From Accumulibacter sp031732795 (GTDB taxonomy: Bacteria > Pseudomonadota > Gammaproteobacteria > Burkholderiales > Rhodocyclaceae), in contig JAVMKC010000060.1 of the NCBI GenBank assembly GCA_031732795.1, forward strand, positions 41,822 to 105,821: DNA of 64,000 bases. The letters are read 5' to 3'. This document shows, piece after piece, positions 1 to 9,223 of the stretch (within the stretch, counting starts at the first letter, position 1; every line of letters begins with the position of its first letter). Under the pieces are notes generated by a model. That model was not told where the DNA came from. It worked only from the letters and a program-made list of their open reading frames with translations, and searched no databases. The position numbers and the translations under genes were made by a program.

Positions 1-223
1 CACGCGTCCTTTCGATCCGGAACAGAATATTCGTGGCGCCCTGGCGTATCTGCGCTGGTTGCACAAACGATTCGCCGGTGATTGGCGGCTGGTGGTCGCC
101 GCTTATAACGCGGGAGAAGGATCGGTCGATCGCTACGGCGGGGTGCCGCCTTATGCCGAGACACAACAGTATGTCCGCCGCGTGCTGCACTTCGCCGGAT
201 TGGCGCCGAAAACGAATATCTGA
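1..223 (+). CDS. Lytic transglycosylase (SLT domain), 3' end only
   Basis: The frame starting at base 2 is open into the window and ends with TGA at 221-223, giving the last 73 residues. It contains a run typical of the C-terminal part of the soluble lytic transglycosylase fold: a DPEQNIRGA stretch, then VVAAYNAGEGSVDRYGGVPPY and an ETQQYVRRVL helix. In this family the AYNAGxGxV motif lines the peptidoglycan-binding groove, and the enzyme cleaves the MurNAc-GlcNAc bond to leave 1,6-anhydro ends. The catalytic Glu and any signal peptide lie outside the window. Function is well supported, but the subfamily (MltC, MltE or Slt-like) cannot be told from this piece. Confidence 0.85.
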   Translation, partial: TRPFDPEQNIRGALAYLRWLHKRFAGDWRLVVAAYNAGEGSVDRYGGVPPYAETQQYVRRVLHFAGLAPKTNI

Positions 224-621
224 TCCCGACGGCAGTGTTTCAAATCAAGCAACTGACGACCGGATTCGGTCGGTGGCTGGCGCTTTGCCGCTGGAAGCTG
301 GTTTCGTGGATGTCCTCGTCGATGAACGGTTCGTTGGGCAAGCTGTTGCACCATCGATCCGCCTGGGGATGCCGCCGCCGAAGCGCTTTGCCAGCTTGTC
401 GGCCTTACTGCCCCAACTCGCGCCGCAAAAATCCGCGCTCGCGCCGGAGCGTGCTGCGCCAGCTTTCCTAAAGCCTCCGTCATCTGCCGGCAATGTTTTG
501 GATGCCGTGCAATAGTTCCTTAATTTTTAAAAGAATTTGGTCCAAAATACATTTCATGAAACGCCGAGAAAAAATGTTCAGGCGTCCAATTTTGATAACC
601 GATAATTATTGAGAGCACCCC
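224..621. other. Intergenic stretch without a convincing gene
   Basis: About 400 bases between the transglycosylase stop and the PEP-CTERM gene. Open frames exist on both strands, but none has a recognisable domain, a ribosome binding site or a sensible start, and they mirror each other as GC-rich non-coding frames do. The last 120 bases become AT-rich and probably hold the promoter of the next gene. I looked for a -24/-12 sigma-54 element, as reported for some PEP-CTERM genes, and did not see one. Confidence 0.5.
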
Positions 622-1473
622 ATGAAAAAAAATCTTTCCTTACTCTTCGGACTGCTTGGTTTCTGCAGTATGGCTTCCGCGTCGACGATCACTATCGACG
701 GTAACCTTGCGGACTGGGGAATCGATAAAACCACCTGGAAGCCGGCGGATTCGTCGATCAATTACACCGTCGAAGACCAGGTCGGCAGCGGTTCATACTA
801 CCTGAACCCCGGCTGGGGTGGGCAGGCCTACGACGCCGAGGCGCTCTACGCCAAAATTTCGCAAGCCGATCAGAAGCTTTATATCGCGCTGGCTACGGGC
901 CACAACCCGCGCACGCTCAACAACAACATCAGCTTCGGCGCCGGTGATTTCGCTATCGATTTCGGCAAGGATGGCACTTACGATCTCGGGATCAATATCA
1001 AGCACGCGCTGAGTGTGCAAAACGGGGTATACACCTTCGAGGATTTCGGCGTCGAGGGCGGCGTGTATTCCAACCCGACCTGGGCTTACGGGCTGTGGAC
1101 CAGCGCTGGCGCGTACACGCCTCCTGGCAGCACCGCGTACAACCCCGATCCCCTGCACCCGACACACTTGGTAGCGGGCACCTATCGCGGAATGGCTTCC
1201 CTGGCTTATACCACCACCCCCACGACCGGCTACGGCTCGCAGCCGACCGATAATCATTATTTTTACGAGATGAGCATCGATCTGGCTTTGCTGACCCGCA
1301 GTGGCTGGAACGGACAGGCTTTCGACATTCATTGGACCGAGAACTGCGCCAACGACAGCATCCTGGTAGACCCGCCGGGCAGCGTTCCCGAACCCGGCAG
1401 CCTGGCCCTGGCCGCGTTGGCGTTCGCCGGGCTGCTCGGTAGTCGCAGAAAAAGCGGTCGCAGCGGTCGCTGA
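622..1473 (+). CDS. PEP-CTERM sorting-domain exported protein
   Basis: A 283-residue protein with a signal peptide (residues 1 to about 20, ending ASA) and a C-terminal sorting tail. The tail begins near residue 255 with VPEPG, runs through a hydrophobic LALAALAFAGLLG helix and ends in a basic SRRK cluster. Proteins with this tail are processed by exosortase (EpsH/XrtA) in exopolysaccharide-producing Gram-negative bacteria and end up outside the cell. The body is rich in Gly, Tyr, Thr and Asn, starts with an ITIDGNLADWG motif and matches no enzyme I recognise, so its role is unknown. GAGAG precedes the ATG. The gene converges on glnE with 17 bases between stops and no terminator. No exosortase gene is in the window. 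Confidence 0.85.
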   Translation: MKKNLSLLFGLLGFCSMASASTITIDGNLADWGIDKTTWKPADSSINYTVEDQVGSGSYYLNPGWGGQAYDAEALYAKISQADQKLYIALATGHNPRTLNNNISFGAGDFAIDFGKDGTYDLGINIKHALSVQNGVYTFEDFGVEGGVYSNPTWAYGLWTSAGAYTPPGSTAYNPDPLHPTHLVAGTYRGMASLAYTTTPTTGYGSQPTDNHYFYEMSIDLALLTRSGWNGQAFDIHWTENCANDSILVDPPGSVPEPGSLALAALAFAGLLGSRRKSGRSGR

Positions 1474-1490
1474 GCCGTGGCGCTGACGTA

Positions 1491-4235
1491 TCAGGAAGTA
1501 CCGAATACCGCCTGCCACAAGCTACGAACCGCGTCGATCCTTGACTGCTCGCCAGCCCGCTCGACGCGGGCCCGGCGGCCGGCGTTGAGCCGCAGGACGT
1601 GTTGCTGGTGGCGGAAGTGTCGGTACGCGTCACGTACCGGTATGGCCAGAGCGCCGTCGATCAGGCCGAGATCGGCGGCGATGGCCAGCAAGGCGATATT
1701 GCCGAGATTGCCGCACAATTCGGCGTGCTGGTGGGCATGGCCCAGAACCAGGTATTGAACGATGAATTCGACGTCGATCAGGCCGCCGCGGTCGTGTTTG
1801 ATGTCAAAGAATTCCTCGCTGCGCGAGGCGTGCTGTTCGAGCATCCGCTGACGCATCGCCAGCACCTCGTCGCGCAAGACCGCCGGATCGCGGGGCTGAC
1901 GGAGGATTTCGGCCCGAATGGCTTCGAACTGTTCGCCGACGGCCGCATCGCCGGCACAAAACCGGGCGCGCGTCAGTGCCTGGTGTTCCCAGACCCAGGC
2001 TTGATTGAGCTGGTAATCGCGAAAAGCGGCCACCGGGCAGACCAGCATTCCCGAGTCGCCGTTCGGTCGCAGGCGCAGATCGACTTCGAAGAGCATTCCA
2101 GCCGGCGTTTGCGTCGACATCCAGGTGCTCATGCGCTGACCGAGACGGGCGTACAGTTCCCCGATGTCGGTTTCCGGATCGTCGTGCAGATAAACCAGGT
2201 CGAGATCGGAAGCGAAGCCGAGTTCCTTGCCACCGAGTTTGCCGTAGCCGATGACCGCGAATCGCGGAGGTCGTTCGGGATGCGGATGACGGTGTTTGAG
2301 TTTTTGCCAACAGAGATCCAAGGTCGTCTGCGCCATGATGTCGGCCAGTTCGCTGAGTCGGTCGGCAAGATGTTCGACGGTATGCATGCCGGCGATGTCC
2401 TGTGCCAGTAGCCGGAACACCTGCGCATGGTGCGTTTCGCGCAGCAGGTCCATTTCCCGCTCGGTGTCGTCGACATGTTGCGCCAGCCGCGAGCGTAGAT
2501 CTTCGCGGAACGCCTGCCAGTCTGGCGTCGGATCGAACAGGCGGGCATCGAGCAGTTCGTCGAGCAGAATCGGATGGCGGTTGAGATAGTCGGCCGCCCA
2601 GGACGAGCTGCTGATGACTTCGGCCAGCTTGCCCAGCGCCTGCGGATATTGCTGCAGCAGCGCCAGGTAGGCGCCGCGGCGGCTGATCGTTTCGAGGAAA
2701 TCCAGACCGCGTTGCCAGGTGGCGTCGGCAGCGCCGGTCGTCGCGGCCGCTTCGATCAGCCGTGGTCCGAGAGCATCGAGGCGTTCACGGTTGTTGGTCG
2801 GCAACTGCAGATAGCGGCCGCTTTGCCGAAAGCTTTGCAGACGTTGACACGCCAACTGCGGTTGCCGAAAACCGAGAGCGTTCAGACGCTCGCAGGCTTC
2901 ATCGCCGACGATCAGCCCTTCCCACAGGTCGGCCAACGGATGCCGTCCTTCGTCCGGGTCGGAGAACACCTGTTCGAATTGCCGGGAAACGTTGCTGCGA
3001 TGCCGGTTGAGCCCGGCGAAAAAATCGTCCCACTCGGCGAAATTCATGCTCACGGCGATCTGCCGCTTTTCCGCGTCGCCAACCGGCAGTTTGTGCGTTT
3101 GCGCGTCGTTGACGTATTGCAGACGATGTTCGAGGCGGCGCAGAAAATCATACGCCGCGCTGAGCTGGCTGTGATTTTCCGGCGTGAGCAATCGTTGATC
3201 GACCAACTGTGCCAGCACTGCCAGTGTCGGGCGGGTCTGCAAGGCGATCTGCCGGCCGCCGCGGATCAACTGGAAGACCTGGGCGATGAATTCGATTTCG
3301 CGAATCCCGCCGGGTCCGAGCTTGACGTGATCGGCCATGTCCTTGCGCGCCACTTCGCGACGGATTTGCGCGTGCAGTTCGCGCATGGCGTTGATTGCCC
3401 CGAAGTCGAGGTATTTACGGAAAACGAACGGCCGACAGATGTGGTGCAACGCCGTGAGCCATTCGCCTTGCAGATTGTCCCCTTCGTTCATCACCCGCGC
3501 CTTGATCCAGGCGTAGCGCTCCCATTCGCGGCCCTGGCTGATCAGATAGTTTTCGAGTGACAGCAGCGAGCCGACCAGCGGTCCGGAATCGCCATTTGGC
3601 CGCAGACGCATGTCGACCCGGAAGACCTGCCCGTCCTCGGTGAAATCGCCGAGCGCGCCGATCAGCCGTTTGCCCAGCCGGGTAAAGAAATCGTAATTAT
3701 CGATTCGCCGCCCGTTGCCGGCGGTTTGCCCCTCTTCCGGGTAGATGAAGATGTAATCGACGTCGGAAGAGACATTCAGCTCCCGGCCGCCAAGTTTGCC
3801 CATGCCGATTACCAGCAGCCGCTGCGGCCGACCGCGGCTGTCGAGCGGCTCACCGAAGGTTTCGCTCAACTGGCGGTGGAAGTAGTCGAGAGCGAAATTG
3901 GTGGTCACGTCGGCAAGCCGGGTCATCGTTTCGACCACTTCGGCCAGCGGCGCGGCACCGGCCAGATCGCGGATGATCAGTAGCGCCATCACCCGTTGGC
4001 GCAAACGCCGCAGAACTTTTTTCAAACTCTCGTCGTCGTCGATGGTCGACTCGGCGATGAAGTCGTCGAGTTGCTGGCGGGTCAGCGGAGCCGTGACGTG
4101 TCGTTCCAGCCACGGCCCGATTTCCGGACGGCTGGTCAACAGAACGTCCAGGTAGCGGCTGTGGGTCCGCGCCATCGGCCATGGGGAATGCAACGTGATC
4201 GTCTCGGCGACTGGCGCGTTAATCGGGATGGTCAT
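1491..4235 (-). CDS. glnE: Bifunctional glutamine synthetase adenylyltransferase/deadenylase
   Basis: A protein of 914 residues, usual for GlnE. It attaches AMP to a glutamine synthetase tyrosine and removes it by phosphorolysis, under control of PII and glutamine. Two nucleotidyltransferase cores are visible. The N-terminal adenylyl-removing core has GMGKLGGRELNVSSDVDYIF near residue 145. The C-terminal adenylylating core has GYGKLGGKELGFASDLDLVY near residue 650. Each carries the G-S-x(n)-DxD metal-binding signature. I place the start at 4235, where ATG follows GAGAG at good spacing; an upstream in-frame start would add 18 residues without a good site. The gene is divergent from yhdP. PII (glnB/glnK) and glnA are not in the window. 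Confidence 0.95.
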   Translation of the reverse strand: MTIPINAPVAETITLHSPWPMARTHSRYLDVLLTSRPEIGPWLERHVTAPLTRQQLDDFIAESTIDDDESLKKVLRRLRQRVMALLIIRDLAGAAPLAEVVETMTRLADVTTNFALDYFHRQLSETFGEPLDSRGRPQRLLVIGMGKLGGRELNVSSDVDYIFIYPEEGQTAGNGRRIDNYDFFTRLGKRLIGALGDFTEDGQVFRVDMRLRPNGDSGPLVGSLLSLENYLISQGREWERYAWIKARVMNEGDNLQGEWLTALHHICRPFVFRKYLDFGAINAMRELHAQIRREVARKDMADHVKLGPGGIREIEFIAQVFQLIRGGRQIALQTRPTLAVLAQLVDQRLLTPENHSQLSAAYDFLRRLEHRLQYVNDAQTHKLPVGDAEKRQIAVSMNFAEWDDFFAGLNRHRSNVSRQFEQVFSDPDEGRHPLADLWEGLIVGDEACERLNALGFRQPQLACQRLQSFRQSGRYLQLPTNNRERLDALGPRLIEAAATTGAADATWQRGLDFLETISRRGAYLALLQQYPQALGKLAEVISSSSWAADYLNRHPILLDELLDARLFDPTPDWQAFREDLRSRLAQHVDDTEREMDLLRETHHAQVFRLLAQDIAGMHTVEHLADRLSELADIMAQTTLDLCWQKLKHRHPHPERPPRFAVIGYGKLGGKELGFASDLDLVYLHDDPETDIGELYARLGQRMSTWMSTQTPAGMLFEVDLRLRPNGDSGMLVCPVAAFRDYQLNQAWVWEHQALTRARFCAGDAAVGEQFEAIRAEILRQPRDPAVLRDEVLAMRQRMLEQHASRSEEFFDIKHDRGGLIDVEFIVQYLVLGHAHQHAELCGNLGNIALLAIAADLGLIDGALAIPVRDAYRHFRHQQHVLRLNAGRRARVERAGEQSRIDAVRSLWQAVFGTS

Positions 4236-4414
4236 GATTCTCTCGTTCGATGGTCGCCGCGGCGTGGCGGTGCGGGGGAGTCGGCACAAGGTCTGCCGTC
4301 AAGCATTTGGCAAAGTCGTTACAATGGGCTCTTTCGTGGTTCGACGACGCCTTCCGACATTCTAGTGACGCGCACCGCTTATTGGCAAAAGTCTCTGCAA
4401 GGTCAGCACAACTG

Positions 4415-7400
4415 ATGCATTCGGAAACGTCCAGGAGGGTTGTCGAACGCTGCCGGCATTTGCTGGCCGGAGGTTTGCCTCCATTCGCACGACGTGCGGG
4501 GCGGATCGCCGTGCGCGGCATCCTGCTGCTCTATTTCGCGTTCGTCCTGCTGATTCTGGCGCTGCGTTATCTGCTGCTGCCGAATATCGAGGACTATCGG
4601 CCGCAAATCGAACGCTCGATCAGCCGGGCGCTGGGTCTGTCGGTGGCCATCGGGCGTATCGATGCCCGTTGGGATGGTCTCCACCCCGACCTGACGCTGG
4701 GCGAAGTGCGCATCTTCGACCAGCGCGGACAGCCAGCCCTGGCCTTCGATCAGGTGCGCGGCGTCCTGGCCTGGTCGTCCTTGGCACGTCTGCAATTACG
4801 TTTGCGCCTGCTGACTCTCGATGAGCCGGTACTGCATCTGCGCCGCGACAGCGACGGCCGTCTGCAAATCGCCGGGATTCCGATCAGCGAAGACGGCGGC
4901 AACAGCGACTTCGCCGATTGGCTGCTGGCCCAGCAACGAATCCGCATCCGCGGCGCGACCGTGGTCTGGGAAGACGCCAAAAGAGGAGCCCCACCGCTGG
5001 TGCTCGAAGACGTCAATCTTGCTCTGGACAACCGCGGACGGCAGCACCGTTTTGGCTTGACCGCCCTGCCGGCCGAAGACTCGACCTCCCGGATCGATTT
5101 GCGCGGCGATTTGCGCGGCACGGATTTCACCCGCCCGGAATCGTGGCAGGGGCAGCTTTACGGTCAGTTCGACTATACCGATCTGGCGATCTGGCGCACC
5201 TGGCTGGATTATCCCGTGGCGCTGCCACAGGGGCGCGGCGCGGTCCGGGCCTGGTTGACGGTCGCCGAAGGTCGTCCGCACGATCTGACCGCCGATCTGG
5301 CGATCGAAGACGTCCGCCTGCGGTTGGCCGCAAACCTGCCGACGCTTGAGCTCGACCACCTGGCCGGCCGGCTGGCGGTCCGTTCGCTGAACGCGGGCTA
5401 CAGTATCGACGGCCGCGCTGTCGAAGTGCATGCCCATCCCCAAGCCTCGGCACCGGATGCAGACTCGCTCATCACCGTCGCTCCGACCGACTTCCATCTC
5501 GAATGGCAACGCGAGAAAAACGGCCAGGATCTGCGCGGCAAAGCCAGCGCCAGCCGGCTCGACCTGGGTGTTCTGGCGGAATTGGCAGGGTATTTGCCGC
5601 TGGATGCGGCGTCTCGACGCGGTTTGGTCGACTTTGCGCCGCGCGGGCGGATTGACGATTTACACCTTGACTGGCTGGGCAACGCCGAAAAGCTGCAGAC
5701 CTATCGTCTCAAGGGACGTTTCGATCAACTGGCGATCAAGCCCCATGGCCACTGGCCAGGCGTGACCGGCCTGTCTGGATCGCTCGAAGCGGACGAAACC
5801 GGCGGGCAAACTACGGTTCAGGCACAAAAAGTGGTGGTATATGTCCCGCGAGTTTTTCCAGAGTCGAGCGTTCCTCTCGATACGCTGCAGGCGCAGGCCA
5901 AATGGACCCTCAACGGCGGGCAATTGACGGTCGATTTGTCGCGTGCCGAGTTTGCCGGACCGGAAGCCGCCGGCTCGGCGAAAGGAAACTACCGTTACGC
6001 GGGGCAAGGGCCCGGATATATCGACCTCAACGCGGCGCTGACGCGCGCCGATGCCCGCGCGGTCTGGCGTTACCTGCCTTGGGTGGTCAATGCAGACGCC
6101 CGGCAATGGGTACGTCGGGCCTTGCGCAGCGGCTCATCGAGCGGAGCCAACCTGGTTCTGAAAGGCGATCTGGCTCATTTCCCGTTCCTCGATCGTCGGC
6201 AAGGTCAATTTCTGGTCACTGTTCAGGCCAACGATGTGACGCTCGATTACGGACCGGGTTGGCCGGTGATCACCGGCATCAACGGAGATCTGCGTTTCGA
6301 AGGCGCCGGGATGATCGTCGATGCGAAAAGCGGCGCGATCCTTGGCGCCAGATTGTCGCGCACGCGTGCCGAAATTCCCGATTTCGACGCCCCGGTCTCG
6401 ATGCTGCACATCAAGGGGAACGCCGAAGGCGAGACAGCGGAATTCCTCAAATTCATCAAGCAAAGCCCGGTTGCCGCCAAGATCGGTCACTTTACCGACC
6501 GGATGAGCGCCGTCGGCAAAGGTCGGCTGGCCATCGGCCTGACCATTCCCTTGCAGGAAGCGCGACTCGGCGAATCGGTGGTCGATGGCGATTTCACCAT
6601 TCTGGACAATGAACTGCGCGTGACCAGCGACTTGCCGCCGTTGCGCCAGATCAAAGGCAATCTGCGCTTTTCCGCCAACGATCTGCGTTTTTCGGAGATC
6701 AGCGCCAATCTGTTGGGCGGGCCGTTGAAAATCAGTGGCGGCACGGATGGCGGTCCCTTGGCGATCACCGCCGCCGGAACGGTCGGCGTCGACGAGTTGC
6801 GCCGTCACGCCGAGTGGCCGTTGCTGCAACAATTGTCGGGCACTACCGCCTATCGCGCCGAACTGCGGGTGCGCAATCCCGGCGAGATCCAGTGGGCCGT
6901 CGATTCGAATCTGGTCGGCGTCACTTCGACATTGAGCGCACCGTTCAACAAGGCCGCCGCTGACGCGCTGCCACTGCACCTGGAGATCGCACCCACCTCC
7001 GGAAAGGGCGCGCGCGCAACGTCGGGGCGCGAACAAATACGCGGCACTTTGGGTAATCTCGCCAGCCTGCAACTGGTTGTGAACAAGAAGAATCAGCAAG
7101 TCATTCCGGAGCGCGGCGTCCTGATGATCGGCCGGTCATTGACGCCACTTCCCGAACGTGGAATAGCCATCGGCGTCACCGCCAAGACCCTCGATATCGA
7201 TTCGTGGCGCAGCCTGCTGGCTGGTGCGGGCAAGGATGGCAGTGAATTTCCGCTGTCGCTGGATCTGAAAGCCGAGGAAGTGCTCCTGCTCGGCAAGTAT
7301 TACAGCGATGTCACTTTTGCCGCCTGGGGAATCGGACCGCATTGGCGGGGGATGGTCCAGTCGCGCGACGCCATCGGTAATTTCGGTTGGGAGGGCGCCG

Positions 7401-8356
7401 GCCGCGGCAAGCTGACCGCGCATTTCAAGAAATGGCGTCGGCCCGACAAGGAAAGCGCTGGAGCACCGACCGAGGACGTGTTCAAGGAATTGCCGGCGCT
7501 CGACGTGGTGATCGATGAATTCATCATCGGCGCCCATCGTTTCGGTCGTCTGGAGGTCCAGACCAACAACGAAGGCAATCTCTGGCGACTGAACAAGGTG
7601 GCGATCAGCAACCCGCACGGCTCCCTCTCGGGCAGCGGACAATGGCAATTCGCCAACGGCAACCGGACCCAACTCGACTTCACGCTCGAGAGCAACGATG
7701 TCGGCAAGCTGCTCGACCGTCTTGGCTACGGCGGCGCGGTACGCGGCGGAACGACGACGATGAGCGGCAAGATCGGTTGGAATGCGCAGCCGACGGCGCT
7801 CGACTACGGCACGCTGAGCGGTGAAATCCAGGTCGACGCCGCACAGGGACGCTTCCTGAAACTCGAACCGGGGGCCGGGCGGCTGCTCGGCCTGATCAGC
7901 CTGCAAGGTCTGCCGCGGCGTTTTCTGCTTGATTTCGGCGATGTGTTCAGCGAAGGTTTCGCCTTCGACAATATCAGCGGCCGTTTGACCGTCAAGCGCG
8001 GCTCGATGCGTACCGACCGTTTGCAGATCGACGGTCCGGCCGCGCGGGTGATGATCCACGGCGAAACCGACCTCAAGCAGGAAACACAGCGCTTGCGGGT
8101 AACAGTGCAACCGGAACTCGGCGGCAGCGCCGCCTTGGGCGTCGCGCTGGTCAATCCGCTGGCCGGTGTGGCGACGCTGCTGGCGCACAAGATGCTCCAA
8201 AATCCGCTGAACAAAGTTTTCAGCGTCGATTATCTGGTCACTGGCAAATGGGACGACCCGAAAGTGACTAAACTGTCCCGTTCGCAGGCGGTGAATGCCG
8301 ATTCGACGCCCGCTCCACCCGCTGCTGGAGTCACTGATGAACCCGTTGCCGAATAA
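4415..8356 (+). CDS. yhdP: YhdP family AsmA-like envelope protein
   Basis: A long (1,313 residues) protein anchored by one N-terminal membrane helix (GILLLYFAFVLLILALRYLLL, about residues 30-50), followed by a periplasmic beta-rich body with repeated GxLxF and LxGxL segments. This is the layout of the TIGR02099/YhdP family. In E. coli YhdP, TamB and YdbH are thought to bridge the inner and outer membranes and move phospholipids. The ATG at 4415 is chosen because the membrane helix then lies at the usual distance; the frame is open further upstream to 4250 but that part is atypical. It is followed by the nitrilase gene with a 20-base overlap and then tldD, an arrangement that recurs in Betaproteobacteria. 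Confidence 0.88.
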   Translation: MHSETSRRVVERCRHLLAGGLPPFARRAGRIAVRGILLLYFAFVLLILALRYLLLPNIEDYRPQIERSISRALGLSVAIGRIDARWDGLHPDLTLGEVRIFDQRGQPALAFDQVRGVLAWSSLARLQLRLRLLTLDEPVLHLRRDSDGRLQIAGIPISEDGGNSDFADWLLAQQRIRIRGATVVWEDAKRGAPPLVLEDVNLALDNRGRQHRFGLTALPAEDSTSRIDLRGDLRGTDFTRPESWQGQLYGQFDYTDLAIWRTWLDYPVALPQGRGAVRAWLTVAEGRPHDLTADLAIEDVRLRLAANLPTLELDHLAGRLAVRSLNAGYSIDGRAVEVHAHPQASAPDADSLITVAPTDFHLEWQREKNGQDLRGKASASRLDLGVLAELAGYLPLDAASRRGLVDFAPRGRIDDLHLDWLGNAEKLQTYRLKGRFDQLAIKPHGHWPGVTGLSGSLEADETGGQTTVQAQKVVVYVPRVFPESSVPLDTLQAQAKWTLNGGQLTVDLSRAEFAGPEAAGSAKGNYRYAGQGPGYIDLNAALTRADARAVWRYLPWVVNADARQWVRRALRSGSSSGANLVLKGDLAHFPFLDRRQGQFLVTVQANDVTLDYGPGWPVITGINGDLRFEGAGMIVDAKSGAILGARLSRTRAEIPDFDAPVSMLHIKGNAEGETAEFLKFIKQSPVAAKIGHFTDRMSAVGKGRLAIGLTIPLQEARLGESVVDGDFTILDNELRVTSDLPPLRQIKGNLRFSANDLRFSEISANLLGGPLKISGGTDGGPLAITAAGTVGVDELRRHAEWPLLQQLSGTTAYRAELRVRNPGEIQWAVDSNLVGVTSTLSAPFNKAAADALPLHLEIAPTSGKGARATSGREQIRGTLGNLASLQLVVNKKNQQVIPERGVLMIGRSLTPLPERGIAIGVTAKTLDIDSWRSLLAGAGKDGSEFPLSLDLKAEEVLLLGKYYSDVTFAAWGIGPHWRGMVQSRDAIGNFGWEGAGRGKLTAHFKKWRRPDKESAGAPTEDVFKELPALDVVIDEFIIGAHRFGRLEVQTNNEGNLWRLNKVAISNPHGSLSGSGQWQFANGNRTQLDFTLESNDVGKLLDRLGYGGAVRGGTTTMSGKIGWNAQPTALDYGTLSGEIQVDAAQGRFLKLEPGAGRLLGLISLQGLPRRFLLDFGDVFSEGFAFDNISGRLTVKRGSMRTDRLQIDGPAARVMIHGETDLKQETQRLRVTVQPELGGSAALGVALVNPLAGVATLLAHKMLQNPLNKVFSVDYLVTGKWDDPKVTKLSRSQAVNADSTPAPPAAGVTDEPVAE

Positions 8357-9185
8357 CCCTGACCCCTCCGCATCGCCTGCGGCCTCCCGCTGGCGAGTGG
8401 CGGCGGTGCAAATGGTGTCCACCCCGCGCGTGGACGAGAATCTGAACGTCGCTGCACGGCTGGTCGCCGACGCGGCCGCCCAGGGGGCACAATTGGTCGT
8501 CCTGCCGGAGTACTTCCCGCTGATGGGACTGAACGAGCGCGATAAAGTGGCGCGGCGTGAGACGGACGGCGATGGTGAGATCCAGAGCTTTCTGGCGGCG
8601 ACGGCGCGTGAGCGGGGTCTCTGGCTGATCGGTGGCTCCCTGCCGTTGGTCGCCAGCCAGCCCGACAAGGTATTCAACGCCAGTCTGGTTTACGATCCGG
8701 AGGGCAGACGCGTTGCCCGTTACGACAAAATTCATCTGTTCGGTTTCCAGCAGGGAGCGGAACGCTACGATGAAAGCACGACGATCGAGGCCGGTCGCCA
8801 GCCGGTCGCTTTCGACACTCCGGCCGGACGGATAGGTCTGTCGATCTGCTACGACCTGCGCTTTCCCGAGCTTTATCGGGCTCTGGGCCCGGTCCGCCTG
8901 CTGGTGGTACCGGCGGCATTCACCGAGACCACTGGCCGGGCGCATTGGGAAATCCTGCTGCGCGCCCGGGCGATCGAAAATCAGTGTTACGTTCTCGCCG
9001 CCGCTCAGGGCGGGGTGCATGAGAATGGACGCGAAACGCACGGCAACAGCCTGTTGATCGACCCCTGGGGAACGATCCTCGACCGCAAGGCAAAAGGGCC
9101 GGGAATCGTCATCGGTGATCTGGATTCCGCCGTGCTGGCCGACGTTCGCGCCGCCCTGCCCGCGCTGCAGCATCGTGTCATGTAA
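8337..9185 (+). CDS. Carbon-nitrogen hydrolase (nitrilase superfamily, Nit1/omega-amidase-like)
   Basis: A protein of 282 residues with the full nitrilase catalytic triad: Glu in VVLPEYF (about 58), Lys in RYDKIHLF (about 131) and Cys in SICYDLRFPELYR (about 171). The superfamily hydrolyses amide C-N bonds in the cytosol. The pattern around the Cys resembles the Nit/deaminated-glutathione amidase and omega-amidase branch, but the substrate cannot be fixed from sequence. The ATG at 8337 has GGAG eight bases upstream and lies inside the end of yhdP, so the two genes are translationally coupled. An in-frame ATG at 8295 is possible but has no ribosome binding site. Confidence 0.9.
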   Translation: MNPLPNNPDPSASPAASRWRVAAVQMVSTPRVDENLNVAARLVADAAAQGAQLVVLPEYFPLMGLNERDKVARRETDGDGEIQSFLAATARERGLWLIGGSLPLVASQPDKVFNASLVYDPEGRRVARYDKIHLFGFQQGAERYDESTTIEAGRQPVAFDTPAGRIGLSICYDLRFPELYRALGPVRLLVVPAAFTETTGRAHWEILLRARAIENQCYVLAAAQGGVHENGRETHGNSLLIDPWGTILDRKAKGPGIVIGDLDSAVLADVRAALPALQHRVM

Positions 9186-9223
9186 CCTGCGGCCTGCCTA
9201 TCACCGCCCTACCTGGAATTTAA

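Noticed and set aside
33..515. A 160-codon plus-strand frame over the transglycosylase end and the following gap
   Set aside because: It overlaps the clear transglycosylase reading in another frame, has no domain or ribosome binding site and mirrors an equally long frame on the minus strand.
7136..8677. A 513-codon minus-strand frame under yhdP and the nitrilase
   Set aside because: It crosses two well-supported genes on the other strand and shows no protein family features.
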